Positions 1 to 10,623 of a DNA stretch of 64,000 bases are shown in pieces. The DNA lies in the NCBI GenBank assembly GCA_963971535.1, contig OZ020601.1, positions 24,042,471 through 24,106,470 on the forward strand. Reading direction: 5' to 3'. Under the pieces are notes generated by a model. That model saw only the letters and a program-made list of their open reading frames with translations, did not search any database and was not told the origin of the DNA. Position numbers and translations under genes: made by a program. The DNA is from Notolepis coatsorum (lineage: Eukaryota; Chordata; Actinopteri; Aulopiformes; Paralepididae). How positions within the stretch are numbered: position 1 is the first letter of the stretch; each line of letters begins with the position of its first letter.

Positions 1-79
1 CCCAGCCTTTTAACTGACATGTATCGTCTGTTCTGCTTCATGTTTTACATAGTGTCATTTTATTTGGTTGTTTGTTTGG

Positions 80-540
80 TAGGGCTGTACCGAATGTCAT
101 TTTTTAACATTCGAAGCTTCGATTGAAGTATTCGAACGAAGCTTCGAATGTCTAAAAAAAAATAATAATAATTTTTTTGAATAAACTAAATCCTCAATTT
201 GAATAAAGTGATTCATCTGATTAAATTAGTCTTTTTCTTTTATTAAATCAACTTTCTTTAATGAATATAACTCATCAGTTTCGTCAACATAAATAATCCA
301 ATAAGGGCACGGTTGGTATGAAAGTGATGGTGACGTCTTATAGTATAATATTATAATATTAGTGTAGCCTAATCTTTAACTGCAACTGTGAAGAAAACCC
401 CTATTGGTTTAAACAGATTGAATAGACACAAAAAAATAAGATTCAATTTTTTTTTATTAAAAATAAAAAATTCAAATGTTGATTTAGAATTCGAATGTCA
501 ACATTATGATCGAAGCTTCGAAGCATTCGGTAGAGCCCTA
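80..540. mobile_element. hAT-type MITE, 461 bp
   Basis: The ends are inverted repeats: TAGGGCTGTACCGAATG on the left, and CATTCGGTAGAGCCCTA on the right (one mismatch when inverted). A perfect 8-bp direct repeat TTGTTTGG lies immediately outside at 72-79 and 541-548, the target-site duplication length of hAT transposons. The interior is AT-rich with repeated CGAAGCTTCG palindromes and has no transposase coding, so it is non-autonomous. A short open frame at 388-579 lies inside it and is not considered a gene. Confidence 0.9.
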
Positions 541-654
541 TTGTTTGGTGTGGGTTTTAATTATTTCCCTTACCTCTGATGTATGTATCATCTGTGTCCA
601 ATAGTCTCATCTGGATTGTTCTTTTTGGTTTATAATTAATATTTTTATTTTTGT

Positions 655-775
655 CCCCTTTTCCCTGTCCCTTCGAGGGGCCCTTTTGTCTTCTCTAAAG
701 GCCGGCAATGTAAATAAGAATGTTCTTAATTGACCTGCCTGGTTCCATAAAGGTTAAATAAAATGGAAATAAAAA
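655..775 (+). repeat. Retroposon 3' tail (plus strand)
   Basis: The segment ends in a run like 'cctggttccataaaggttaaataaaatgg', with a polyadenylation-like AATAAA. The reverse complement of this tail recurs at about 4245-4300. From memory, this tail type is widespread in teleost genomes at the 3' ends of retroposed elements. No coding is seen next to it. The flank from 780 to 1050 holds nothing recognisable. Confidence 0.45.
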
Positions 776-1055
776 AGGTTGTGAAATAGCTCCCCATGCC
801 ACCCTCTAGAGGGCACATGAAAAGGAGGCGGTGGGCAGAATCCAGCCTGGGGGTTATCTCAGCTATCTTCTGCAGCAGCTGTACACGCTACTTTACACGC
901 CACCACTATATAACCTTCCTGAACTCATACTACAGTCGAACCTGCATCCAATTGCATGTCACTTAAAAAACAGCCTTGTTCCATAAACCTTTGAAGGTGA
1001 TTTAGTGCATACAGTGGCTGGAGGGAGATGTGGGGAGATAGCTAAAGCTTCACAG

Positions 1056-1420
1056 TAGGCTTGGGCGGTATAATTTTTTTGATACCGTCATACCTTAATG
1101 ACCTAATACCCCAGTATACGGTATATGACGGTATGACTTTCATTTATCAGCGGGGGGGAGGGGGGCGCGGCACAGCTAACAATATACTCGTTATTATCAC
1201 CATACATACCGCTTGCTTATATTGAAACACGTTGAGATTAGGGCCGTTCTTTCAACCTGAAAGTGTACTTTCTTCAACATCGAGGTAAACAAATCACAGA
1301 AGGTAGCCACTGCCGCCTGCCGGCACCATCCAGGTATCGACGTGAGCTAATGGTAGCTAGTTAGCCCGGCCGGCAGCCCGGCACCATCGTATCAACGTGA
1401 GCCAGTTGCATTAGGATTAA
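1056..1420 (+). mobile_element. hAT 5' end, other end not found
   Basis: The sequence from 1056 begins TAGGCTTGGGCGGTATA and continues with interleaved copies of 'atacggtat / gacggtat', a typical hAT terminal region. No matching inverted end is visible downstream before the next repeat, so the element is truncated or its right end has diverged. The right boundary is approximate. Confidence 0.5.
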
Positions 1421-1748
1421 AAAATTTCAACACTCACTCACCCCGTTTTATATTACATTCCCAAAGAAGTGCCTCCGTCTCTCGTAGTCTCGTTGTGCTG
1501 GATGAAGTCACTGGCGACTCGTGGAGGCGAGGGTTTTGCTTAAATCCAAATAGACTCCAGTCCTTTAATTGTCCAAATGCGACAGTGTGTGCAAGTTTAG
1601 CTCTTGTTTGACAAAACGTGGTCAGGGAGCTCATCGTGGGCTGGAGTCTCTTTACCGACAAACAAAGCTTTTAAAACAATGTGGAGTGATTGTGGAATAT
1701 AATCAAGGGCATTCTGTAGTTTTAGTGTCTCTGTAGTCGGGTACTCAT

Positions 1749-1783
1749 AAAAAGTGACATAATGACTAATGTTCCACCTGTTA
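1749..1783. other. 35-bp microinversion relative to the 42.4-kb paralogue
   Basis: The 35 bases here are the exact reverse complement of 42413-42447. Both copies have CTCAT immediately before and ATGAG immediately after, and homology in the normal orientation resumes on each side. The open frame survives in both, but the inverted copy reads INRWNISHYVTFYEY where the other reads IKSDIMTNVPPVNEY. Confidence 0.95.
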
Positions 1784-2572
1784 ATGAGTTTTGCAGCTGT
1801 TTCAAGTAAGTGTCTCTTCTCAGACTCTTCATCACTGTTTTGTTTTGTGTTGTTATAGTAGGATCTGAGTATGTCTGATGTTTTCTCTCTTATTGTAACA
1901 ATACAATCCAAGCCATCTCCTTCTGCAATAAATATGCTATTTGCATATCGTTGCATCAGCAATGTTTTTAGGTATTGATTACTATATGGGATGGAATCGG
2001 CCTTAGGTCAGAAAAGAAAGAAAGAAACTCATTCAGAAAAAGAAGGCTTCAACGATGGTAGTTTGGGAGCTGGAGAGTGCAAACACCTCTAACTATAACA
2101 ACTATAATGGTCAAAAAGAAGGCTTCAACTATGCTAGCTTGAGAGCTGGAGAGTGCAAACACCTTTTTTAGTAAGCTATTTGTATTTGATGCCTTTCCGG
2201 AAGGTGTATTTTCCTAGATTTTTAGTATGTTCACAAGCATGTCTAGAGGTACCAGAATCAAGTGAAAAATCATAGTTATATATTTTTTTCTATTGAGATA
2301 TATAGCCATTTTAAGCTTGGTCTGCCGCCATTTTGGACGCCATCTTGAAAATTAAGCCTTTCTGGAAGGTGTATTTTCCTAGACTTTTAGTATGCTAGTG
2401 AACATGCACAGAGGTACCTGAATCAGTTGAGAAATCCTTTGCACCATATTCTCAATTTGAGATAGCCATTTTAATATCTCCACCGCCATCTGGGACGCCA
2501 TCTTGGAAATGGCGGCTTTCGGGGGGGTTGATTTTGGTCGACTTTTAGTATGTTATTTAGCACGCCCAATAC

Positions 2573-3551
2573 TAGAGCTGCCGCGGTATTGATTATTTCC
2601 TTACCGCACAAATTTGCAAAATATTTCCTACCGCCGCGGTTTTTACCGCACGCACACAAAAAATTAAAAAAAAAAGTTTGAATGCATTTTTTTTTTAGTA
2701 GTAGTCTACTCTTTATAGCATATAGCCTGCCTCTAGTCTAAATGTCTATCTTTAGAGGATGACTTTGCAGCATGAATATTGTTTGGGATTCGGCAAGCAC
2801 GCATTCGTTATTAAAAGTGAAACACGGATTCGAAGTCTCCCCTCTGGTCGTGCGCCGTTCACTCGGTGTCGCGGGCAGGAGTGGTAGCGGCGCGCCCGCC
2901 GGTTACCCCCCCGACCCTTTCTTCTTCTTATTATTTTAACGTTACTACTTATGATTACAAAGGCATTCGATTTGTGTCATTAACGTTAGTATAGTTACAC
3001 GTTCGTATTTACCGGACCATAGCAAGGCAAGCGTTACTAAATTAATATCTAAGTTCCTTTCTTTGCTCAGAGCGTGCCGAGTTGTACCCATTCTGCGGTC
3101 TGTTAATAAAGTTTTCAATCAGACAAGTGTATAGAACGAAGGGCTTTTATTATAACATTTCGTTGCAGTAAAATCATTATGCCTCGTTCCCTGAGGAGCG
3201 ACGGCAATCCACTCCGGTCTCCGGTGGGAGCTAACGTACTATTAGCCGTGTTGTGACTGAGCTCTGATCAATGGCTCATGGCTGAGATTCAGGAAGTAAA
3301 AGCACTTCGCGTATCTCTTCTGACCAATCTGTGGTCTGCAGTGTTTCATGTGACTTTTCTGGTACCCAATAGGGTCGCTTGGAATCTCGACAGAGAAGTA
3401 GGGTATATCTGCAGAGCCGCAAGCCCAACGAGAGCGTAATAATAATAATAATATAATAAAAAACAGCGGTGATGCCGGTATTCAGCCCAACGCTGCGGTG
3501 GGCATGATGTAACAGCGATACCGCGGTAATACCGATACCGCGGCAGCTCTA
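2573..3551. mobile_element. hAT-type element, 979 bp, with an empty-site paralogue
   Basis: The left end is TAGAGCTGCCGCGGTATT and the right end is ATACCGCGGCAGCTCTA, which are inverted repeats. The target-site duplication CCCAATAC is perfect (2565-2572 and 3552-3559). The paralogous repeat at 44362-44370 has a single CCCAATAC followed directly by TATCGG, which is the unoccupied site. The interior has no transposase frame. It includes a segment at 3080-3120 resembling 5107-5140 (a 'tgtacccattctgc...ataaagttttca' tail), suggesting it carries part of a retroposon tail. Confidence 0.93.
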
Positions 3552-3632
3552 CCCAATACTATCGGAATCCATCGAAAAACCTTTTGTATCAATTTTTTTT
3601 GGGTTAAGTGCTTTTTTTTTTTCATAGATTGA

Positions 3633-3727
3633 CTCCTGGAGAACTGTGGTACCATGATCTAATGCTCCAAGTGTCTCCCGGAGAACTGTGGTACCATGAT
3701 CTAATGCTCCAAGTGTCTCCCAGAGAA
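3633..3727 (+). repeat. 42-bp minisatellite, two copies
   Basis: About two copies of the unit 'ggtaccatgatctaatgctc' plus 'caagtgtctcccrgagaactgt' (42 bp). The same unit forms the larger array at 6542-6795. It starts exactly where homology to the 44.4-kb element ends. Confidence 0.9.
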
Positions 3728-4150
3728 ATACGGCCTGGGGAGTAGGCGTAGCCTGTTCGTGAGCTTGTGATTCGAATGGCTTCTTTTTCTCTATGTAAGA
3801 GTTCATTCCATCCCTACTGGACACTCTGGATGAGGATCGCTGGACCTTGTACTCTTCCAGTACTCTGCACTTAGCCTCTGAGGCAGCTAAAGCAGTCTGG
3901 ACCTGTAACTCCTCTCTCTGCTCTTAGCTTAGCCTCCTGTTCATCGAGTTGTCGTTTTTGTTTTAGAGCGGAAGCTCTTTTGTCTGTACAACTTCCAAGT
4001 TACTGTCGTCGTCATCATCCATTAATTGATTTATCTGATTCATGTGACCAGTTAGCTGACATAGCTTAGCTCTCCTCTTATTGATGGCATGACGGACATT
4101 TTCCTCATAGGCCTTTTGTGTCATTTTAACCTTAATAAGCTCCGACATAC
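3728..4150 (-). pseudogene. Possible BEL/Pao-like gag N-terminal fragment
   Basis: On the minus strand a frame starting at 4148 reads MSELIKVKMTQKAYEENVRH and continues through KRRAKLCQLTGHMNQINQLM and an acidic DDDDDS run. After a stop and frameshifts the coding carries on with LKQKRQLDEQEAKLRAE, EELQVQTALAASEAKCRVLEEY and SSRDGMNSYIEKKKPF. The heptad-like charged segment (LEEQE..., LAASEAK) resembles the coiled-coil start of fish BEL/Pao gag proteins as I remember them. That is a family-level resemblance only, and no protease, RT or LTR is seen nearby. It is broken by at least two frame changes and runs into the 42-bp minisatellite. Confidence 0.4.
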
Positions 4151-4157
4151 GTGTTAT

Positions 4158-4425
4158 TAGGGATGTCCGATATTATCGGCCGATATCGGCATTAAAATGT
4201 GATATCGGAAAATATCTGTATCGGTTTTCAATTTTTTTTTTTACATTTCTATAACCTTTATTTACCCAGGCAAGCAAGTAAGAACAAATTCTGATTTTAT
4301 TTATTGTCAAAAGTATGCATAATGTGTTAATTCCACAACAAGAGATATGTAATGTTAATTACCTGAAATTATTCCATTTTTGGGGGGGGGGAAACCCTGC
4401 ATATATCGGTATCGGTTGATATGGA
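4158..4425 (+). mobile_element. hAT 5' end with retroposon tail inside
   Basis: Begins TAGGGATGTCCGATATTATC followed by overlapping GATATCGG motifs, a typical hAT end. At 4404-4422 'tatcggtatcggttgatat' looks like the inner part of the opposite end, but no final inverted repeat is found. At 4245-4300 lies, in reverse orientation, the same retroposon tail as at 655-775, so a second insertion sits inside. 4430-4860 contains nothing I recognise. Confidence 0.5.
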
Positions 4426-4859
4426 ACAGTTTTCTTACTAATATGAGGGCCGACGGTCCACTCTACTGGTTAAAGTTGCTTACTCGTGAGTAGTACGTTC
4501 ATTGATAAAGAAAAATAATGTCCACAGCCACTCTGGTGTAAAACAAAGATATCCAAATGGTTTATTTCTCTTCCACAGCGAAGTCTTTCTTTACAGAAGT
4601 GATCCTAAAGCTATTTTCCTAAATATTCACGTCACTACTACAAGGTAAGAAAACTGTATTTTCCCAGTCTCCAAAATCACAGCCGACTCGACACATGACA
4701 AAATTCCTCCACACCTGAAAGCCGTAAAACTCAACTTGCCGGCTCTTTCCACAGCAAAATGGTAGGCAAGGCACCCTGGTCTAGAAATGCAGGCTTCAAT
4801 CTATGTTGTTTAGTCTATCTGTTCAGTACTGCTCAGCACTGTTTCAAGATGCAGTCCCC

Positions 4860-5157
4860 TCCCCATCATATGTATATACTCTGTCAGGATCTAGGGGTAA
4901 CAGTACTGTATATTTGAATACCACCTATGTCACAAATGTATCAGTACTAAATACCTATATGTCCCTATGCCATAAATGTCATGTATGTTGTGTATGTCAT
5001 AAATGTCTATATGAATTGAAAATGGGGGACCCTGATGGAAACAAGACAAACGTCTTTCTCAGGTCTGCATCCCCTTAACAATTGTATGTATTGAGCCGTA
5101 CTGTATTGTACCCATTCTGCAATCTGTTAAATAAAGTTTTCATTCATTCATTCATTC
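4860..5157 (+). repeat. Putative LINE 3' UTR with TTCA tail
   Basis: Noncoding sequence with 'gaccctgatggaaacaag', then 'tgtacccattctgcaatctg', then 'aataaagttttc' and a short (ATTC)n run at 5142-5157. An AATAAA-like signal followed by a short tandem tail is usual for LINE 3' ends. The clade is not assigned. Confidence 0.4.
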
Positions 5158-6239
5158 ATGCACAATGAGATCTTCTTCTTCTTCTTTAGAATTTCCGGCA
5201 GTGTAGACGCATCGTGGCGTATTACTGCCATCTTCTTCTTCTTCTTCTTTAGAATTTCCGGCAGTATAGACGCATCGTGGCGTATTACTGCCCTCCGCAA
5301 TTCTTTTGATGAGCTCTTCTTCTTCTTCTTCTTCTTCTTCTTCTTCTTCTTCTTCTTCTTCTTTCTTCTTTTGAATTTCCCGCAGGCGTATTTCTGCCCT
5401 CCTCAGTTCTTATACTATGCTAGTGGTGTGCCATAGTTAGGCCTCTGGTAAACCAACTTTTGATTGTTTACCCTCTTCTTCTCATCTTCAAAACACACTG
5501 TCTCCTTCTTCTCTGCTCCTCTTGCCTGTCCAATACTAATAAATACAATAACGCTATATCCTCTGGTACAACTCTGAAGCATGCAGAAATGTCAGCACTG
5601 CCTCTGTGATCAGCTGGTGGTTCTCATTATCCATGCCAAAGAAAGATTTAAAAGAGAAGGAAGAGAAAGTCCCAACTCTACCAGACTTTTATAAAAGATT
5701 TCCCTCTCTTTCCTATACCTTTCACATTCTAGGAAGACATGTCCGACAGTTTCAGTTTCTCCACATTCACACCCCCCATCTGGATGTTTTCCCACAATGC
5801 ACAAGGTACTGTTCAACCCACAGTGTCCCAGCCTCAATCTACACATCTTCCCCCTATCACTCCTAGACCCATATCCATCCACCTTGATTTTGACCCGAGG
5901 CTGCAGAGAGAAATAGTGCCTTCCCTTGGTCCCCCTTTCCCACTCAGCCTCAACTCCTTTCTTTATCTTCTCTCTGAGTTCTACTCTTCCCATTGAAATG
6001 CCTATCTCTTCCTCCCTTCCCAGGCTCTGTTTGGCAAGGGAGTCAGCCATCTCATTTCCCGCAATCCCAGCATGCCCCGGAACCCAACAAAACTCCACTG
6101 ACCAGCCTGCCTTCGCAATCCTATATAAAACCAACATTATTTCCTGAATGAGATCAGGGCGAGCTTTAGACCCACCTGCACTCAGAGCCATCAGTGCAGC
6201 AGCCGAGTCAGAACATATAATCACCTGGCTTGGTCCCAC
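5158..6239 (-). mobile_element. 5'-truncated I-clade LINE (RNase H end and 3' UTR)
   Basis: Reading on the minus strand, the element keeps the last about 210 codons (6239 to 5613) and a 3' region made of GAA repeats. The 3' tail is unusual. A segment 'tttagaatttccggcagt.tagacgcatcgtggcgtattactgcc' occurs twice (about 5183-5230 and 5251-5292) and a degenerate third time at 5370-5400, separated by TTC runs (plus-strand reading). The 5' part, including endonuclease and RT, is absent. At 6240 the sequence passes into a 52-bp duplicated noncoding segment. Confidence 0.8.
5613..6239 (-). pseudogene. LINE ORF2 C-terminus: RNase H and CCHC knuckle
   Basis: A frame of about 209 codons, open at its 5' side. 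Early residues include CSDSAAALMAL, matching the third acidic motif of retroelement RNase H. About 30 residues later comes FCWVPGHAGIAGNEMADSLA, which holds the His and final Asp of the same domain. Near residues 155-175 CECGETETVGHVFLEC forms the C-x-C...H...C knuckle that follows RNase H in I-clade LINEs. The domain would degrade the RNA strand of the RNA-DNA hybrid during element copying. The first two catalytic positions and the RT are missing through 5' truncation, so the fragment is inactive. The clade (I/Nimb-like) is inferred from the RNase H plus terminal knuckle arrangement. Confidence 0.8.
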
Positions 6240-6240
6240 T

Positions 6241-6335
6241 TCCTGACATCATACTGTGACATCACAAATGTTCTAGAATGTTGATTATGACATCATACTG
6301 TGACATCACAAATGTTCTAGAATGTTCTATGACAA
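6241..6335. repeat. 52-bp tandem duplication
   Basis: 'tgacatcatactgtgacatc' followed by 'acaaatgttctagaatgtt' occurs twice in a row (about 6242-6283 and 6288-6330). The CATCATACTGTGACATC core also contains short direct repeats of TGACATCA. Confidence 0.85.
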
Positions 6336-6541
6336 ATAAGACGGTTCAATGACTTTATCTAAATCCAATCAATATTCCTAATGCCGTTTCAATGTAAGGT
6401 TATAAAAATAAACATAAACATTCATATAATACAATAACCTAAATATACAGCTAAGCCCCATTGTATTCTGAAATGTAGACTTTAACAGTGTAGGCAACTA
6501 AGCCAATAGAAATAAGGTATAACTCATGAGTGCTTTGGCTC

Positions 6542-6795
6542 CTATTGGTACCATGATCTAATGCTCCAAGTGTCTCCCAGAGAACTGTGGTACCATGATC
6601 TAATGCTCCAAGTGTCTCCCGGAGAACTGTGGTACCATGATCTAATGCTCCAAGTGTCTCCCAGAGAACTGTGGTACCATGATCTAATGCTCCAAGTGTC
6701 TCCCAGAGAACTGTGGTACCATGATCTAATGCTCCAAGTGTCTCCCGGAGAACTGTGGTACCAGTGCTCCATGTGTCTCCCAGAGAACTGTGGTG
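6542..6795 (+). repeat. 42-bp minisatellite, about six copies
   Basis: Tandem units of 42 bp alternating CCCAGAG and CCCGGAG variants. The last unit is shortened ('ggtaccagtgctccatgtgt'). Because 42 is divisible by three, long open frames run through on both strands; these are artefacts of the repeat. The same unit is at 3633-3727. Confidence 0.93.
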
Positions 6796-6799
6796 GGTC

Positions 6800-8560
6800 T
6801 CCAGCAAAGGCGCTGTGACTGGCTAGTGTATAATCTAGGCTGTGTGATTGCAGTGGGGCTGAATTGCGGAGAAGATTACTTGAGGCACAGCTGTGTCATA
6901 CTAAACCATCATCTTTAATAATGGTAGCCTACATGGGGTATCAAAACTGCAGCTGTCTTCTATTTAAATAGGCCACACTTGTCAGTAAACACAATACAAG
7001 ATACAAGATACAAGATACTTTAATGCCACACAACAATGGTTGGTGGTAATGTGAACGGTCATTGTTATTTTTTGTCAAACCAAACTCACAGGCCAAATTG
7101 TTATCGTTTTAGGTTTTTTCTTCTCTCGCTCTCTCTCAGAGCCGTTAGCACACTGTGGGGAAGACGGGTGATTCACCAGATCTCTCTGTTCATCCCTGAG
7201 GTCCATTGCACCCCCTTTCCGCCTATCCCAAGCAGTCAGTGCCGAGACGCTAAGCACGAGGTCAGCCAACAACGTATTATTAAAACATTAGATTCACAGT
7301 CAAATCCCAAAAATGGAAACTCACCAAACCCCCCACCCCACCCCAAACTCTCCACTGTTTTCCATACAAAAGAAGCGCATAAATGGATCTTGCCGGAAAA
7401 ACAAGGCCCTGAGGTGGACGGATTAGACCTAATAGCCCCTTAGTTGAAACCTTCCTATCCAGAAATAACAAGACAGAACTTTAAATGGTGCTCTCAGGCA
7501 GCAGTGGCTAGACTATACAAGCCGACCTCCCCTGTGACCCACCACCGAGTCCTGGAGAGGTGCCTTGAATTCCAGGCCTGCTCCTCTTCCAGTCTGCATG
7601 GGGGAGAGTCGCAGGTCAGACCCTTCGCTCTTTACTCCACTGCAGTCTAGGGTTGCCGTGGTGATGTGAAATTTCCCATGACTAACAAACACCAACCAAG
7701 ACAACACTGGTATTACTGGTGACACAGGATATTTTTTTTATCTTTGACATTATACATTGATCCACCAGGTCCGTCTGTGAAGTTTTTAATTAATTTGCAA
7801 TGACTTGTATCCATTTGTTGGACAGGCATGAGCTGATCATGTTATGCTCTAATTTAAAAATAAACCAACAGACAGTAATAACTAACTGTAAACTTTCTAT
7901 CCATTCACGGACGGATCAATGTAGCTGTTATTTAGCACATTGTGTAAACATACTGTTGCCAGCCTGGGCTGGTCCTTTGGGTTGATTGGCAATATTTCAA
8001 GGGCTCTAGCTAGCAAATTGTTGAAGCTAGCGCAAAATGCAATGGCATCATATAAAATTGAAAAAAGATCTTGAGGATCTCAATACCAGCCGCGTTATGC
8101 TAGCTCACCAGCAAAGGGGGTAGATATTGCTCCAAATTTGAGCAACATTTTGATGGAAGGGGGTCAAAAGGGGGTCCATTGAACTCTCACCTCAAGATAC
8201 CTGAATAAAGATGGACTCACTGGAACCACACAAATGTCATCTTTATGCTAGTCCCATGCAGATTTGAGGCCAAATCATGCAGTTTCTATGCCCCCCCCCC
8301 GTGTATCTGTTGGGTAAAGGATAAGGCTTGGGAGGGGGTTGGCAGATGACCTTTTGGCCTCAGATGTGAGTGCGTTTCATAGTGTTATTAATATTGTAGT
8401 TACCGAGGCCCGATAGGCTCAGGACCTCTCCACTAAAAGCTCTATTTTTAGCTCTTTTCTGTTCTGACCCGCGTCAGCATCAAGCCTACGCCACATCCTC
8501 GTTATCCGCAGGTGAGTCACACCGGCCTTACCACCTCTGCCATCTGGACAAAAGGTAAAG
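6800..8560. other. Unassigned sequence
   Basis: No gene, TIR pair or tandem array is recognised. 7000-7020 has three copies of ATACAAG followed by 'atactttaatgcc', resembling the reverse of a LINE tail. 8296-8310 is a C run. Several short frames exist but none has a recognisable domain. Confidence 0.4.
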
Positions 8561-8597
8561 GCTTGTTCGGACTCTGCCTCATGTTTCCCAGGTAACC

Positions 8598-8635
8598 TGT
8601 GTGTGTGTGTGTATGTGTGTGTGTGTGTATGTGTG
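8598..8635 (+). repeat. TG microsatellite
   Basis: Interrupted (TG)n with 'tgtatgtgtg' interruptions. Confidence 0.85.
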
Positions 8636-9129
8636 TCTACTGCATTGAGCTTCCTGGAACACACCACAACAGGCTACGGAAAACTAGCTATGCCCCTCTT
8701 AGTCTTAGATACTTACAGAGTACTTACAGAGTACTTACATACTCTTAGTATGTAAAGGTCACTTTACTTCATAAAAAATTTAAAAGAACAGGAGTGGTTC
8801 TTGTATAGCAATAGATGGATATAGCAAGATAGCATAAGGATATATAGTATAACTGTATATTGTATAATATTGTATAGTAGTGTACATAAGACCCAGTGCC
8901 TCATCTGTAGCTTAACACTGTATTGCACTATCGCAGGACCTTAGCATTAGGGGTGGGAATCGCCAGAGACCTCGCGATACGATACTATCGCGATACTTAT
9001 CGTATTGCGATACTCGATATATCGCGAATATTGCGATATTTTATTTAAAAAAAAAACTGCAAAGTAAAACTGTCAACATGTTTTATCTAATAAAATAAAG
9101 TTCAGTCTGTTCATCTCACTTCAATCCTT

Positions 9130-10065
9130 TTTATTGCAGAACATGGTATTGTTGAACAAGAGGCCCCCCCCCGATGCCCATCACCATCCGAGGGGAGGAG
9201 GTGGACTCATAAGTTCCTTGGGGTACACCTGAACAATAAACTGGACTGGTCGGATAACACAGAGGCCCTCTACAGGAAGGGACAGAGCAGGCTGTTCTTC
9301 CTGAGGAGACTCAGGTCCTTCAACGTGTGCAATGGACTGCTGCAGTCATTTTACCAGTCTGTAGTGGCCAGCGTCCTCTTCTATGCTGTGGCATGCTGGG
9401 GAGGCTACATCAACTCAAGGGACACCAACAAGCAACAAGCTGGTGAGGAAGGCTAGCTCCGTGGTGGGAGTCGAGCTACCTAGACTAGAGGTGATGGCAG
9501 AGAGGGGGATGAGAAGGAAGCTGGCTGCCATCCTGGAGAACCCCTACCACCCCCTCTACAACGAGCTAGTCAAGATGAGAAGCACGTTTAGCCACAGACT
9601 CATACCCCCCCCGACACTCAACTAACCGCCTCGGACAGTCCTTCATACCAGCGGCCATCAGGCTCCACAACAGTGGGCAGCGACTAGCGGCCTTCAGGCT
9701 CCACAACAGTGGGCAGCGACTGCTGCCAGACATTGACCTAGAACTAATAGGAACCCAAGGAGGACAATAACACTACCTTAGGCATACTGCACCTTATGTG
9801 GATACTGTGAATAATGTATATTTCAGTTAGTTAGATAGTAAATTATAACACTACCTTATGCATACTGCACCTTATGTGACACTGAATACTGTGAATATAT
9901 ATTTCAGTTAGTTAGATAGTAAATTATATTGACCTATTTGTTTACACTGCTTGTGTTGTTTTTACTAGCTGTACCCCCCCCCCCCCCTTCCCCCATGCTG
10001 CCATGATGCCTGCATTTCCCCAAGGGGATCAATAAAGGAATATCTTATCTTATTTTCTCAAGCAG
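9130..10065 (+). mobile_element. 5'-truncated Rex1/L2-like LINE 3' end
   Basis: Coding remnant followed by a 3' UTR ending 'aaggggatcaataaaggaat' and 'atcttatcttatttt', the short repetitive tail expected of this group. Lies wholly inside the 8948-10383 hAT, so it is younger than that insertion. A 29-33-bp segment ('ggccatcaggctccacaaca') is duplicated at 9652-9720. A C run at 9967-9990 lies in the UTR. Confidence 0.75.
9205..9690 (+). pseudogene. LINE reverse transcriptase C-terminal fragment
   Basis: Reading across two frameshifts, the translation contains KFLGVHLNNKLDWSDNTEAL, then RLFFLRRLRSFNVCNGLLQ, FYQSVVASVLFYAVACWGG and, after a frame change near 9430, NKLVRKASSVVGVELPRLE. This is the region after the RT palm in Rex1/CR1/L2-type LINEs (thumb and 'FYQSVV..VL.YA..CW' motif). 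Endonuclease and catalytic YADD portions are absent. It cannot be functional. Confidence 0.75.
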
Positions 10066-10152
10066 ACAAATGTAAACACTGTAATCTGTGTTGCATGTAC
10101 CTGACAAACTGAACTGTTTGTATTACAGTCATATTCCAACTTAACTGAATGC

Positions 10153-10156
<4 letters not shown>

Positions 10157-10209
<53 letters not shown>
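10157..10209 (+). repeat. TG microsatellite
   Basis: Pure (TG)n of roughly 26 units, inside the right half of the 8948-10383 hAT. Confidence 0.95.
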
Positions 10210-10210
<1 letters not shown>

Positions 10211-10393
10211 ACTACTGTACTATTACAGGTATTGAAATGAACAATGCAACTTCCTTATACAAAAGATTTTTAAATTTTTTTATCAATAATTAAATATCGA
10301 TACTTGGCGTCCCTGTATCGATACAGTATCGCCACGCAAAGTATCGCGATACTACTACGTATCGATTTTTCCCCCCACCCCTACTTAGCATGT

Positions 10394-10550
10394 CTTTTAC
10401 CATGCATTTTAAACGTTATGTACATTATACCCGTTATGGCTTATTCTTATTACTTGTATTATTGCACAATCGCTGCGAGCACGACCACCCGCATTTCACT
10501 GTATGCCCTGTATGCCGTGACAAATAAAACTCTTGACTTGACTTAGTCAA
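10394..10550 (+). repeat. LINE 3' tail
   Basis: Ends 'gccgtgacaaataaaactct' followed by 'tgacttgactta', an AATAAA signal plus short tandem tail, as in the LINE tail at 17944-18003. It starts next to the hAT target duplication. Confidence 0.5.
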
Positions 10551-10623
10551 TTAATTGGCCGTTTGGTGTTAGACAACCAAGACCATGTTAGTTTTTTATG
10601 CTTTCCCCCCCCATGATGAATGA

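Larger units (their letters stand above)
1646..3632 (-). pseudogene. Deleted, rearranged copy of the PIN-nuclease element
   Basis: From 1646 to about 1994 this matches 42310-42666 nearly base for base. It encodes on the minus strand the same segment (MLMQRYANSIFIAEGDG and the following 90 or so residues). It then jumps to sequence equivalent to 43505-44440, the noncoding upstream repeats, so about 0.84 kb of coding is missing. Within the coding match, 1749-1783 is the exact reverse complement of the homologous 42413-42447, flanked by CTCAT and ATGAG in both copies. Homology on the left stops at about 1646 and on the right at about 3632, where a 42-bp minisatellite starts. A 979-bp hAT element (2573-3551) is inserted. 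The copy cannot make the full protein. 1410-1645 has no match to the 39-44 kb element. Confidence 0.85.
8948..10383. mobile_element. hAT element interrupted by a LINE
   Basis: The left end is TAGGGGTGGGAATCG and the right end is CGATTTTTCCCCCCACCCCTA, inverted repeats apart from a short length difference. CTTAGCAT is duplicated exactly outside (8940-8947 and 10384-10391). Subterminal regions on both sides carry 'tatcgcgatac / gtatcgat' motifs. A LINE fragment fills about 9130-10060. No transposase coding is present. Confidence 0.9.
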
